This document shows positions 46,414 to 57,420 of a DNA stretch of 64,000 nt, in pieces. The stretch spans positions 77,550,028-77,614,027 of the forward strand of contig CM018693.1 in assembly GCA_009363875.1 (NCBI GenBank), given 5' to 3'. The translations under genes were made by a program, and so were the position numbers. The notes under the pieces were generated by a model, which worked only from the letters and a program-made list of their open reading frames with translations, was not told the DNA's origin and made no database searches. The stretch is from Mikania micrantha. Lineage: Eukaryota; Streptophyta; Magnoliopsida; Asterales; Asteraceae. The stretch's first letter is position 1; each line of letters starts with the position of its first letter.

Positions 46414-49400
46414 ATGATGCAGGTGGCATTCACGGGCCATATCAACAGTCGATGGATTGTTGATAGTGGATGTTCACGGCATATGACAGGAGAGATCAGT
46501 TTGTTGAAAGATTTTCGAGAGATGAATGGATGTTATGTTAATTTTGCAGGTGACAAAGGTGGTCAGATTACCGGGAGTGGTAGTTTGACTAATGGTAAAG
46601 TTTCCTTTGACAATGTGAATTACTGCAAAGAGTTAACTAATAATCTTTTGAGTGTGTCTCAGATAAGTGATAAAGGTTACAAGGTTTTGTTTGACGAGAA
46701 AAAGTGCTACGTGCTCAAGCAAGGAATTCAAATTCCTGAAGACTGGATTTTAATGACTGCTGACAGGTGTAAAGATCTGTATGTTTTAGACATGGCAAAG
46801 GCGGAGACAGTTAACAAAGTTGAGACTTGTTTGGTGTCAAAGGCCACAGAGCAGGATACTCGGTCATGGCACAGGAGAATGGGTCACATACACATCAGAA
46901 AGATGAATCATCTTGTACACAATCACTTGGTTGATGGTGTACCGGTTAAACATTTCAAATTACCTGATGTGTGTGTTTCGTGTAAGAAAGGCAAACAGAA
47001 AAGGAGGTCACATAAGACTAAAACTGTTTTTTCTATTGATAAACCTCTAGAACTTCTTCACATGGATCTGTTTGGTCCGATTAATGTGAAAAGTATTGGA
47101 GGTGAATCATATTGTTTTGTAGTGACCGATGATTTTTCTAGGTTTTCATGGGTTATGTTCTTAAAATTTAAATCTGAAACTTATGAAAATTTTGTTTTGC
47201 TTGTGAACAGATTGGAGACTTTGTATAAGTTGAGGGTTAGGCGTGTTCGATCAGACAATGGAACAGAATTTAAGAATCAGAACATGGAAGCATTCTGTGA
47301 TTCAAAGGGCATCCAGCAGCAATTTAGTGCACCGTATGAACCACAAATGAACGGTGTAGCTGAAAGGAAGAATCGTACATTGATAGAGTCTGCTCGGACG
47401 ATGCTTGCTGATTCTAAGCTGCCCATTACTTTCTGGAGTGAAGCTGTAGCGACCGCCTGTTTTACTCTCAACAGAGTGCTGATTGTCAAAAGACATAACA
47501 AGACTTGTTATGAACTTCTTCAGAATCGGAAACCAAATTTGGAACACTTGGAACCGTTCGGGGCTCCCTGTACCATGCTCAAGAAAGATGCTAAATTCAA
47601 CTCTAAGGTTGAAGAAGGTTTCTTTCTGGGCTATAGTCTTCCAAATAAACGTGTGTTTAACAAACGTACGGGTATTGTGGAACTCTGGTATAATGTGGAT
47701 GTTCAACGACATACACCTATACCAGAAGGCAAAGGTCCAAATTGATTATTCGATTATGATAAACTTTTCGAGTCTTTTAATTTGTCTCCTGCTGTTACTG
47801 ATGATGAAATTTCTTTGCAGATGTTATACGATTTACAAAATTGTGAAGATACAGGAATTTCTCATCCAGCTGAAGATACTCATCCAACAGGAGAAGGCAC
47901 TTCATAAGCTGTTAATGTTGATTGGTCATCAGAGGATGATCAGGATATTTTTGAAGATGCAGTTTCTCAAGATCAAGATGAAGATCAGAATATCATAAAT
48001 CTTGATCATGGTGTTGGAGTCCTGCAAGTGCCAGTGTCTAGAGTACATGTGAATCACCCTGTGAAGCAAATCATTGGAGAACTGTCTGTTGGAGTACAGA
48101 CGAGAAGGCAAGTTGCAAACGAGGAGAGTTTGTATGTCGAGCTGGAGCGTAATCATGGGACTCAAGAGTTATGGATGCATTCTGCATTCGTTTCTCAGAT
48201 TGAGCCTAAGTCTGTAACTGAAGCCTTGCGTGAGCTTGCCTGGGTGGAGGCCATGCAAGAGGAGCTTAATCAGTTTCAGAAACTGGGAGTTTGGCATTTG
48301 GTAGATTTGCTAAAAGGTGAAAAGAAGATTGGCACCTGGTGGGTGTTGAAGTGTAAGCGAGATGATAGAGGCGTGATTGTTCGAAACAAGGCACGTTTGG
48401 TTGTACAAGGGTTCAAACAGATAGAAGGAATTGATTATGATGAGGTTTTTGCACCAGTGGCGCGGCTTGAAGCGATAAGATTATTTTTATCTTTTGCTGC
48501 TCACAGGAAGTTTAAAGTCTTTCAACTGGATGTTAAGTCTGCATTTCTTTATGGTTCATTGAAGGAGACAGTGTACGTTTGTCAGCCACCGGGCTTTGAG
48601 GATCCTATCCATCGGGATCAGGTCTATATCCTCGACAAAGCACTGTATGGTCTTCATCAAGCTCCTCGAGCTTGGTATGAGACTCTCTCGACTCACCTTA
48701 TTGAACACGGGTTCAATAGGGGTCAGATAGACAAAACTCTGTTTTATCGGGAAAAGGGCAAGGACATTCTCCTTGTTCAGATCTATGTGGATGACATCAT
48801 CTTCGGATCTACCGATGAGCAGATGTGTTTAGAATTTAAACAGGTTATGATTGAGAAGTTTGAGATGAGTGCTATGTCTGACATCAAGTTCTTTTTGGGT
48901 TTACAAATTGATCAGTCTGATGATGGTATTTTTATCCATCAGACCAAATACATTCAAGATGTGCTAAAACGGTTTAGCATGCTTGACTGTAAACCCATTT
49001 CCACGCCCATTCAGCCCAATCACGGGATTGAGCCGGATATTAAGGGGGAGCTAATTGATGCTACATTATATCGTGGAATGATTGGGAGCTTGATGTATTT
49101 GACGGCCTCTAGACCAGATATTGTATTCGCTACAAGTATCTGTGCTCGCTATCAATCAAAGCCTAAAGTTTCTCATCTGATTGCAGTCAAGAGGATTTTA
49201 CGTTATCTGAAGGGTACACCAAACACCGGTTTGTGGTATCCTAAGGATGATAACTATACATTTCATGCTTATAGTGATTCAGACTATGGAGGATGCAAGA
49301 CTGATTCCAAATCAACTACTGGTGGTGCTCAATGTCTGGGGAGAGATTAGTCTCATGGCAGTGTAAGAAACATACATCTGTTGCTACATCTACATGTGAA

Positions 49401-49754
49401 GCTGAATATGTAGCAGCTGCCAGTTGTTGTTCCCAAGTCTTGTGGATACAACAACAGATGAGAGACTATGGACTTAATTTCCTAACTACCCCGATTTATG
49501 TAGACAATGAGGCTGCAATTGCGATTACCAAAAATCCAGTGTATCATTCACGTTCAAAGCATATTGACATTCGGTTTCATTTCATACGAGATTGTTATGA
49601 AAAGAAACTGATTGATGTAGTGAAGATACACACAAACAAGCAAAGGGCAGACCTTCTCACCAAGGCCTTTGATAAACAACGTTTTGAGTACTTACTCAAA
49701 TTAAATGGGATCAGGGTCATGGGTGAGGTAATCAAGAATCAAATTCCTTCATAA
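46414..49754 (+). pseudogene. pol: copia-2 pol (protease, integrase, RT, RNase H), two stops and one frameshift
   Basis: Protease WIVDSGCSRHMTG (near 46455), GAG-pre-integrase and zinc finger HRRMGH...CVSCKKGK (46870-46995), integrase HMDLFGPI, DNGTEFKN, GVAERKN (47060-47370), RT with VVQGFKQ, EVFAPVARLEAIR and YVDDIIFG (48790-48810), RNase H CEAEYVAAASC and SKHIDIRFHFIRDC (49395-49590). TGA at 47743-47745 and TAA at 47905-47907 lie in the linker between integrase and RT. A one-base shift in a G run at 49338-49341 breaks RNase H. ATGATG at 46414 follows a stop in the same frame and precedes CAG, an acceptor-like context. Dead as it stands but recently so. Confidence 0.93.
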
Positions 49755-50737
49755 TAATTTTTTATTGAATTAACATCAGATTTTTATTTTTTATTTTGTG
49801 TTTTTGTTTCTAGGGGGAGAAAAGTTTGAAAAATATAAAAACATTAAAATGCAGTACTTAGTTTTGTCCTGAAAGAGTGAGAATTTTTCTGACAAAATGT
49901 TCTTGAACAAAAAGTCAAAGTACTAGTTTGATCATGTGTTTAATTTTTAAAAGAAATTCTGATTTTGTTTTTCTTTTATTTTAGTTTAAAGCTGGAACAG
50001 TCTTTGTGTATACTTACGTATCGACCTGATTGTTATAGCTTTAAACAATTCAAATTTGTTTTCTTGGTTCTGATTAAGATTTGGACAATCTCTGCGTATA
50101 TGAAAATATCGAACTGATTGTTAAAAGCTTAATCTTAAATTATTGTTTCGTTCATTTTCTGGATCATTTGAGAATACGTAAGTATCAACCTTGATTCCAA
50201 GATTTTGAACAATTTCAAATTGTTTTCTATTTGTTATTTTCAAAAAGAAATTCTTCTTTATTTTTGCATGATCAGATTAGTTAAAATTGAAATTATAAGT
50301 TTAAGAACATTTATGTTGGTTTAGTTATTCACAAATCGGGAATGTGTTCAAGTAAATGGATTTTTATAAAGTGTTTTCATAATCTTGTTTTAAACTGATT
50401 TCTTGACTAAGTGATAAATTTAAAAGGATAAGTATACTAACAATCTTCTTAAACTTGTAATATGCAGATTATATTTGAGATTATACAAACAGATGTGTTG
50501 AAAATTGTAAAATAATATGATCTCATGTCAGGATTTTTCTCAAACAAAAAGATTTTATTTTTAGTGTAGTTATTTTGTTAATTTTGTAGTTTAATTGTTC
50601 TAAAAATTTGAAAAATTCCAAAAAGATTTTAATTTTTTCATCTGATGTTAAATCAATAATTTTTGATTATTTGTTTGACTTTGGAACAATTAAATATGAA
50701 TTAGTTTTGAAATTAAAAGAAAATTCAAGTTTTGAAA

Positions 50738-51605
50738 AGGTTCGTTTGGTGAAGGTTTGAGAAGGTTCGCAGAAAGGGTTCGTTGGTAAGGTTCGCCATT
50801 TAGGTTCGCTAGCTGTGTGTAGCTAGGTTCGCTGAAATGGTTCGCAAGAAAGGTTCATGACAATGGTTCGTTGAGAATGGTTCGTTGCTAAATGGTTCGT
50901 TGAAAAAGGTTCGTTACCATGGTTCGCTGTAAAGGTTCGTGAGGTATATATATAGGGTTCGCGAAAATGGTTCGTCACTTTCATCTTTTTCACAGACGAC
51001 GAACCCTCGAGAGATTTTTTTCGATTTTCGATCTTTGACCTCCCAGAACTTTTTATTGTTATCATTAGATTCAGAATCATCTCGTGAACATTTCTAGGTA
51101 GAAATTTTGGAATTTGACCAAGTAATTTGAGAGATCTGAGTGTTTTTAGAAGTTTTATAATCGAACCTGAAAATTGACTTAAAACTGATTAAAATCTAAA
51201 AATTTGACAAACCATTTTTATTAAAGTGTTCATCGGCATGTTTCGAACTTGGATGTTAAATTTTATCATCAAATTCGATGTTTTGAAATTTTGATTTCAA
51301 ATATGGAAATGGTTCGCTGGTTGAACAGGTTCGTGTGAATGAACAAAGGTTCGCCGAACCTTAAAGGTTCGTTTGAATCTAAAAGGTTCGTGGCGAACCT
51401 CTGAATTTCAAATCAACCGAACCTTTTGGTCAAGGTTCGTTTGATCAACAGGTTCGTGTGATATAAGGTTCGTTCATATGAAGGTTCGCTCAAAAGGTTT
51501 GTCTGATGATTAGGTTTGTCTAGTTTAGGTTCGTTTAACATTAGGTTCGTCTGATTTAGGTTTGTTCAACATTAGGTTCGTCTAAAAGTATTAGGTTCGC
51601 TGGTC
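50738..51605 (+). repeat. copia-2 pre-ORF3 array of GGTTCG motifs
   Basis: Two clusters (50738-50975 and 51308-51605) of AGGTTCG / TGGTTCG words every 10-20 bp, mostly sense, with one AGGTTCGCCGAACCTT palindrome near 51350. It has the same place relative to ORF3 as the CATTCG array in copia-1. Confidence 0.9.
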
Positions 51606-51686
51606 TAATTTAGAAATTTTTTAATTTTTTAAGTTTTGTTATTTTTTTAATTTTGTTTCTAATTGTTTTTATTTCTATTTGTAGAA
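51606..51686 (+). promoter_or_regulatory. 3' splice-site-like sequence before copia-2 ORF3
   Basis: An 80-bp T-rich tract ends TTTCTATTTGTAG (AG 51683-51684), then AA and ATGG. It is a textbook plant acceptor context directly before the start codon, parallel to copia-1 at 6006-6030. Confidence 0.55.
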
Positions 51687-54600
51687 ATGGCAAACTTAGT
51701 ATTTGGAGACAAACATAATGTTTGTGCTTACTTGGATCCTACAACCAAGAACGGTCAAGATTTCAGACCGATGATCGAGTTTCTGAGGAGATCAAGGATT
51801 TATTATGCTATCTCCAATTCATGCCAGATATATAGGTCTCATATTCAGAGCTTCTGGGGATCAGCTCGTGTTATTTCTGTTGATGAAGACTATGTTATTG
51901 ATGCGAATGTGCTTGGTCAAGCAATTCGTATATCAGAGGCTCATATTAGGAGGGTATTACAGTTGGGAGGAGAACCTAATGGTGTAACTCTTATTCCTGA
52001 GAGATGCATCAAAGGTTGTTTCCTCAGGATTCGTTACTTTGGAGCTTACAACTCCATATCAGTCAAGAAGGGCAAGCTACCTTTGCAATACAAGTTCTTA
52101 GCACATGTTCTTCTACATTGCTTAAGTATGAGGAAAGGAACGTTTGACGAGCTCAGGGATTTGATGAGGTCTGCTATGGTTGCTCTTATATTGAACAAAC
52201 CGTTCAATTTTTCCGGGATGATTTTCAGATATATGTGTGACAACATCACGAAGGCTAAGGATAGATTCTACATGTATCCTAGGTTCGTACAGATGTTGAT
52301 AGATGAGAGGTTGCCAGAAGGGCAGTTACCCAGGGAAGCTGGAGATTTATTAAAGCTTAAACACATGACTGATTGTAGTTTGGGTCAGGTCAGAGTGTAT
52401 CAAAGGACTGGAGATGCTGTGTTAGAGAAAGATTTGATATGTCACTGTGCCAGGGCAAATTATGTTGCACCTGAGAATGATGCATGGAGGCATGATGAGT
52501 CAGAATCTGATAACGAAGATGTTGAAGCTGATGATACTCAAGCACCACCTTCACCTCCACCAAGGCAACAACCAAGGAAGACTACTGGTCAATCATCACA
52601 ATCTACTCCTCAAGCAAGATCATCTCAAGAACAAAGCTCTCAAGAACCTTTAGAGGTTGATATGTCTGAGCATCAGACAGAGGCTGATGTTGCTGGTAAT
52701 GATGAAGCTGAATCTTCTGACACTGAGTCAGAGTTTGAGATGGTTCAAGAAGGAAATCAAATGGTGAGGAGAATGAAAAGAAAGTTTGTTGAAAAGGCTG
52801 CTGAAGAAAGGGAAGAAAAAGATGATCCTATCTTTATACCTGAAGAGCCTGAATCTTCTAAGCCAAAGAAGATAAAGAGAATGGCCAAGAGAGGGCCTTA
52901 TGAGAAGAAAAAGACTAAGACTGCTAAGACCACTGTGTCTTCACCTGTGATTGCTACTTCAGTTCCTACTTCTGTTTCTGCTTCACCAGTCATTACTTTA
53001 GTTCCTGTATCTATTACTCATGCAGCTACTGTACAAACTCCTGACTTTGTACATGTAGCTTCTTTTACAACATCTTTTGTGGAAACTACTACTGTATCTA
53101 CCTCATTGCCAGAGACTTTTATTCCTCAGGATTCTATTCCTAGAGATGATTTATTTACAGGACTGGATGATTTAGGAGATATCAACTTTACTGATTATGA
53201 TGATTCTGAGATCAAACAGAGATTATCTGTGTTGACAAAAGAGTTTGAAGAGTATAAGAAAGAAAAAGAAAAGGAAGTTGCTGAGAAACAATCTTCTTCT
53301 ATTTCTGAGTTTAATGAGTTAAAAGCTCAAATGAACCTGATGATGAAATGGAAAGAAGAAGATGCTGCTGAGAAGAAAGTTTTGAAAGACAAAATTTCTG
53401 AGTTAGAATTTTTTGTCAAGCTACAATCTGAAGATATTGTTGATTTGAAAAATGAGAATACTGAGTTGAGATTCAAGATCAAAGATTTAGAATCAAAGAT
53501 GTCAAAGTCTGAAGCTTCTAGTTCAAGAGTTGAAAAAGTGGTAGTTGATGTTGATGATGAGGAGGAGAAGGTAGAAGAAGAAGAAGAAGAGGTTGACTAT
53601 GGTGATACTGATATTGATGAACATCATGATGATTTTGATTTTGATGGTGCTGGTGGAGCAGGTGGTGATGCTGGTGGAGTTACTGGAAATTCTGATGGCT
53701 TGAATTCTATGACAGGGGCTATAATAGTTTATACTCCTCCAAAGGTTTCTACTGATGTTGTTCCAGTTTCTTCTGTAGCTTCAGATAGGGCTAAGGATTG
53801 TATGTCAGTTGAAATTGAGAATTTGGATTTAATAGAATATCCTAAAAGGATTGTTGATTATTCGTTGCCTACCTTTCTAGATTTATTCAAACTGAATTCT
53901 GATATAGATTTGCAGAGAAATATTGTTGAGATTCAAGTGGATCAGGAGATAGAAGAAGGGGAGATTATTGGAGATTATTCAGTTCAAGACTATCAATCTA
54001 TATTTGATGATGATAAGGATGATGATGATTTGATGTTTGATTTTGAAGAATATGATGATACTGATTTGTCTGAATTTGATAAAGATGTTATTGATGAAGA
54101 ATTGCTGAATCTAAACATGATGAAGAAAATGTTTGAAGCCGAAAGTATGTCAAGTACAACTCTGAATCCAGTTAAAGTAAAGACAAACATGGATTTATGG
54201 AATGAGATTCAAGATGAAACTAAGTACATCACTGATCATCTACATTCTTTCAAGATTATGAGAGAAGAGTTTGAAGATAAAGATCCAGAAAACCTAACTA
54301 AACAATCCACAAAGTTCAAGATTGGATCTAAATCCAAGATGATTGGAAGGATTATTAGTTATGGTTATTTTCATTACATTCCTGGAAGTTTACATGATAA
54401 GGGTTGTTATGTGGTGAAAAGAATTGATGGATGCCAATACCTTGGCAAGGCTACTGATTTGATGAGTCTACCTGCTTTCGAGTGCAAAGATCTTTCAAGA
54501 CTAAGAATGATAAAGCCTATACAAACTTGACACAATGAGATTTTTGAGAACTTGTTAAAGAAAGAATCAAGGTTTGGATGGAGTTTGTTATCTCCTCAGT

Positions 54601-55142
54601 TCAGAGAAAGATTCAAAGATTATGTGAAGCCAACAGTTTACAAGAGGCCAAGATTAAGGAAGGTTGAACAAGATTGGAATCCATATTTCAAATTCTGGTT
54701 TTATGATGAAAGAACTTCAGAAGGTGTGATTGTTTTGAAGCAAGATGATGATTGGAGGGTGATACGAATGCTTGATCCTATATGGATTGTGAATTGCTCG
54801 AGAGATGATATTATTTTGTTGGATTCAGCTCAGATATATGCTGAAGATGGATTTCATGATGTTGGAGTGAGTTACAAAGATATGGCAATTCAATATCAGA
54901 CCATTGCACGAATGTGTTTTACTTTACGTATACATTATGGTTGTAATTGGAATGATGTGAATTACTTGTATACTGAATTGATGGAGTTGCAAAAGGAAAG
55001 AGATGAACGAGATGATAGATTAATGGCAGAAAGATTGGCAAAGATACCACGTTCGGTTGTTATACGAGCGGTGGATAATGTTGTGACTGAAGATATTGGA
55101 GAGTCAAGTGGTGTCAAAGACAAAGTTGCAGATCAAGACTAA
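51687..55142 (+). pseudogene. copia-2 ORF3, one in-frame TGA
   Basis: It starts at ATG 51687 (MANLVFGDKHNVCAYLD); an upstream in-frame ATG at 51663 lies in the T-rich tract. The frame is open to TGA 54528-54530 (948 codons), then continues in the same frame to TAA 55142, with clear similarity to copia-1 on both sides of the TGA. An amino domain of about 250 residues is conserved with copia-1 (FLRRSRIYYAI, KFLAHVLLHCL, LNKPFNFSGM, YPRFVQMLIDERLP). Then come Ser/Glu/Gln-rich sequence, a basic patch (KPKKIKRMAKRGPYEKKK, about residue 390) resembling a nuclear localisation signal, a coiled coil (about 515-620), an acidic run with VDYGDTDIDE, and a Trp-rich carboxyl domain (FKFWFYDERTSEGVIVL). No signal peptide or membrane helix is evident, so an envelope role is unlikely. 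Function unknown. Confidence 0.85.
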
Positions 55143-55162
55143 AGATTTTGATAGCAAACATT

Positions 55163-55173
55163 AAGGGGGAGTT
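55163..55173 (+). other. copia-2 polypurine tract
   Basis: AAGGGGGAGTT immediately before the 3' LTR, identical to the copia-1 tract. Confidence 0.88.
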
Positions 55174-55696
55174 TGTTAGTGCATTTTTGTAATTGTTTGC
55201 TATTCAAAAGTTGTATTTATTTTGTTCTTGTAAAGGTTCATTTAAGGTTTGCCAAGGTTCGTCTGGCCCACGAACCTAGGCAGGTTCGGCGAACCTATTG
55301 TGTTGATAGGTTCGGCGAACCTATAAACCTTGAGATGGTTTGGCTAACGAACCTAAGGGTTTGCTCAGCGAACCTTAGGGTTCGGCTGACGAACTTAAGG
55401 TTCGCTGGTCTGTAGTATATATAGTAGTTGTGTTTAGAACTTAGATAGAACTTTTGGGATAGATCTGCTGATTCTCTCTGTGTGAGAAGTTAGTAATTCT
55501 GATTGAGTCTTGTAATCATTTGTTGATAATACAAGATTTGTTTGATGAATTGCTTGTGATCTTGAGTTTTATACATATTAACAATGGATTCCGCACATCG
55601 TTAATAGTTTGTAGAACTTCTTATTCGATCCTAATCATTTTGTAGAACTTCTTATTCGATCCTAATCATTTGGAGATTTCATTCACCAAACCAACA
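55174..55696 (+). repeat. copia-2 3' LTR
   Basis: 523 bp, partner of 42188-42679, array 55233-55412 and TATA box 55416-55423. The extra 31 bp are a tandem duplication (55608-55638 and 55639-55669). Confidence 0.95.
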
Positions 55697-56387
55697 GTAA
55701 CACGTTTTTACGAGATAACCGAAAGAATATCTAATGATATTAAATTAAGAAAAGTAATTTAAAAACTTTTATTAGGAATTACAACCTTAGATGGATTTGA
55801 ATAAAATCGTTTTATTAAATAAATAATTTAACAAAAGTAAACGGAATCATATTATAAAACGACTTTAATTAAAATCATTGTGTTAAACAAAATATAATTT
55901 TACAAACACTTCATGTTTTAATTATGTTTTACGAGAAAAAACCGAACATTTAATAATTTTTATCGCGAAATAAACGAGACCGAGTACGCGGGGACGAAAC
56001 GAGGTATAAGAAAAAAGAATCTCTTCTTTTTTCTTCATTTACACAAACCCTTTCTCTCTCTAAAACCACCAACTCGTCACCCTACTCTCTCTCTAACTTC
56101 TCTCTACTATTTCTCCTTCGTTTCTCAACCAATTCGCAAGATCTTGGTGCCAGAACGTTCGTGTGATCGAGTAGAACAAGAACCCACAAAGAAATCTAGC
56201 TTTTGATCGAGTTTAAAAGGTAAATCTCGAGTTTTACTTTTGGTTTTTCACTCTAACATAACCAGTTGGCATATTCACTCTTTAAACTATTTATACACAT
56301 TAAAAACCCTAAAACGAGCTAATATGAGTATGAGGAAGTCATGGGAACAACCTGCAACGAACCAGGATCGAGGTTGATGATGATGAA

Positions 56388-56825
56388 CAGTGGTTCGTAA
56401 GAGTGCAGGTGGCCGAACCCCATCTCGACCAAACCTACTAGTTGCCACGAACCTGCTGCTGCGAACCATAGGTTGGGCCGAACCTATGCCCATCAACGAA
56501 CCACATGGGAGCCAAGAACCTTGCATGGCCGAACCCTATAGCACCGAACCTTGTGCATGGTCACAGAACCTATGCTCTCGACCGAACCTAGGGAGGCGAA
56601 CCTTAAGGTTTATGAGGCTGTAACCATGGCCGAACCTCCCCTCTCCAGTGAACCTTCCATAGCACAGAACCTTCTGATGACAAACCTAAGGTGGCTGCGA
56701 ACCCTAAGAAGCCGAACCTAAAGTGTAGCCAAATTCCAATGTGTAGCCGAACCGTGGCATGGTGCGAACCTTGGGCTACTTAAACCATCCATATGCAGCG
56801 AACCTTTGGGCTGTCGAACCTAAAC
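56388..56825. repeat. CGAACC/GGTTCG array in the gypsy-4 LTR
   Basis: GCCGAACC, GCGAACC and GGTTCG words recur every 12-25 bp over 430 bp, mostly in the CGAACC orientation. This is the copia-2 dialect in a different superfamily. It lies between the CT-rich leader and the donor-like site. Confidence 0.85.
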
Positions 56826-57420
56826 TTCAGAACTAAGATTAAGGATACATGGAGGGACATGAGTACACACATATATACATATATATTCATGCATACATGA
56901 ATAATCCAAGTTACCACCCTTTTTCCTAATAAACATAAATTGTATCCTAAGAATATATGTAAGTTGAACATTTTATATGACTAACTTAAGTATGAATTGT
57001 TAAACTGAGATTAAATTTTAATAACTTATATTATGGTGGTCAACTTATTTAGTCATGTATGTATGTATAGATACGTGTATGATTGGGGTATCACCTTTAA
57101 ATATACATATTTATGGGGAGTACACATAAGAGTTAACAATTACTTATCATCATTGGATAATGAAAACTAACAAGTACTAAATCTATCCTTTTATGATGAA
57201 ATTAGGAAGTCTAGATGCGTAAAATTACAACCTAGGTAATAAACCTAAGTAACTCGCGCACCTAATAACTAAAGGACCAACAAATATGAAGAACTTAATT
57301 ACGATCAAACATGGACACTTATGAATATGAAACACGCGAGAAATACAGGTTATTGAAGTATCTTTGATTTCACACACGTGAGCACGCATTCTACAAAAAC
57401 ACTGAATCTAAGGAATTTAG

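Larger units (their letters stand above)
49755..51686 (+). other. copia-2 spacer between pol and ORF3
   Basis: 1.9 kb, AT-rich, non-coding. The first half (49755-50735) has no motif and no ORF. The second half carries two GGTTCG clusters and ends in a T-rich tract (51605-51684) leading to the ORF3 ATG. Confidence 0.7.
42183..55701 (+). mobile_element. copia-2: complete SIRE/Maximus-like Ty1/copia retrotransposon
   Basis: The element is 42188-55696 (13.5 kb), with the duplication GTAAC at 42183-42187 and 55697-55701. 5' LTR 42188-42679, PBS, leader array, gag, pol, 1.9-kb spacer with array, ORF3, PPT, 3' LTR 55174-55696. By eye the LTRs differ at about five substitutions plus a 31-bp duplication in the 3' copy (about 99%). 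It shares layout and protein similarity with copia-1 but has different LTRs and a different motif dialect. Confidence 0.95.

Noticed and set aside
46380..46430. Short intron GTACTG...TGCAG between copia-2 gag and pol
   Set aside because: It would be about 35 nt, below the workable size of plant introns; a donor farther upstream would be needed.
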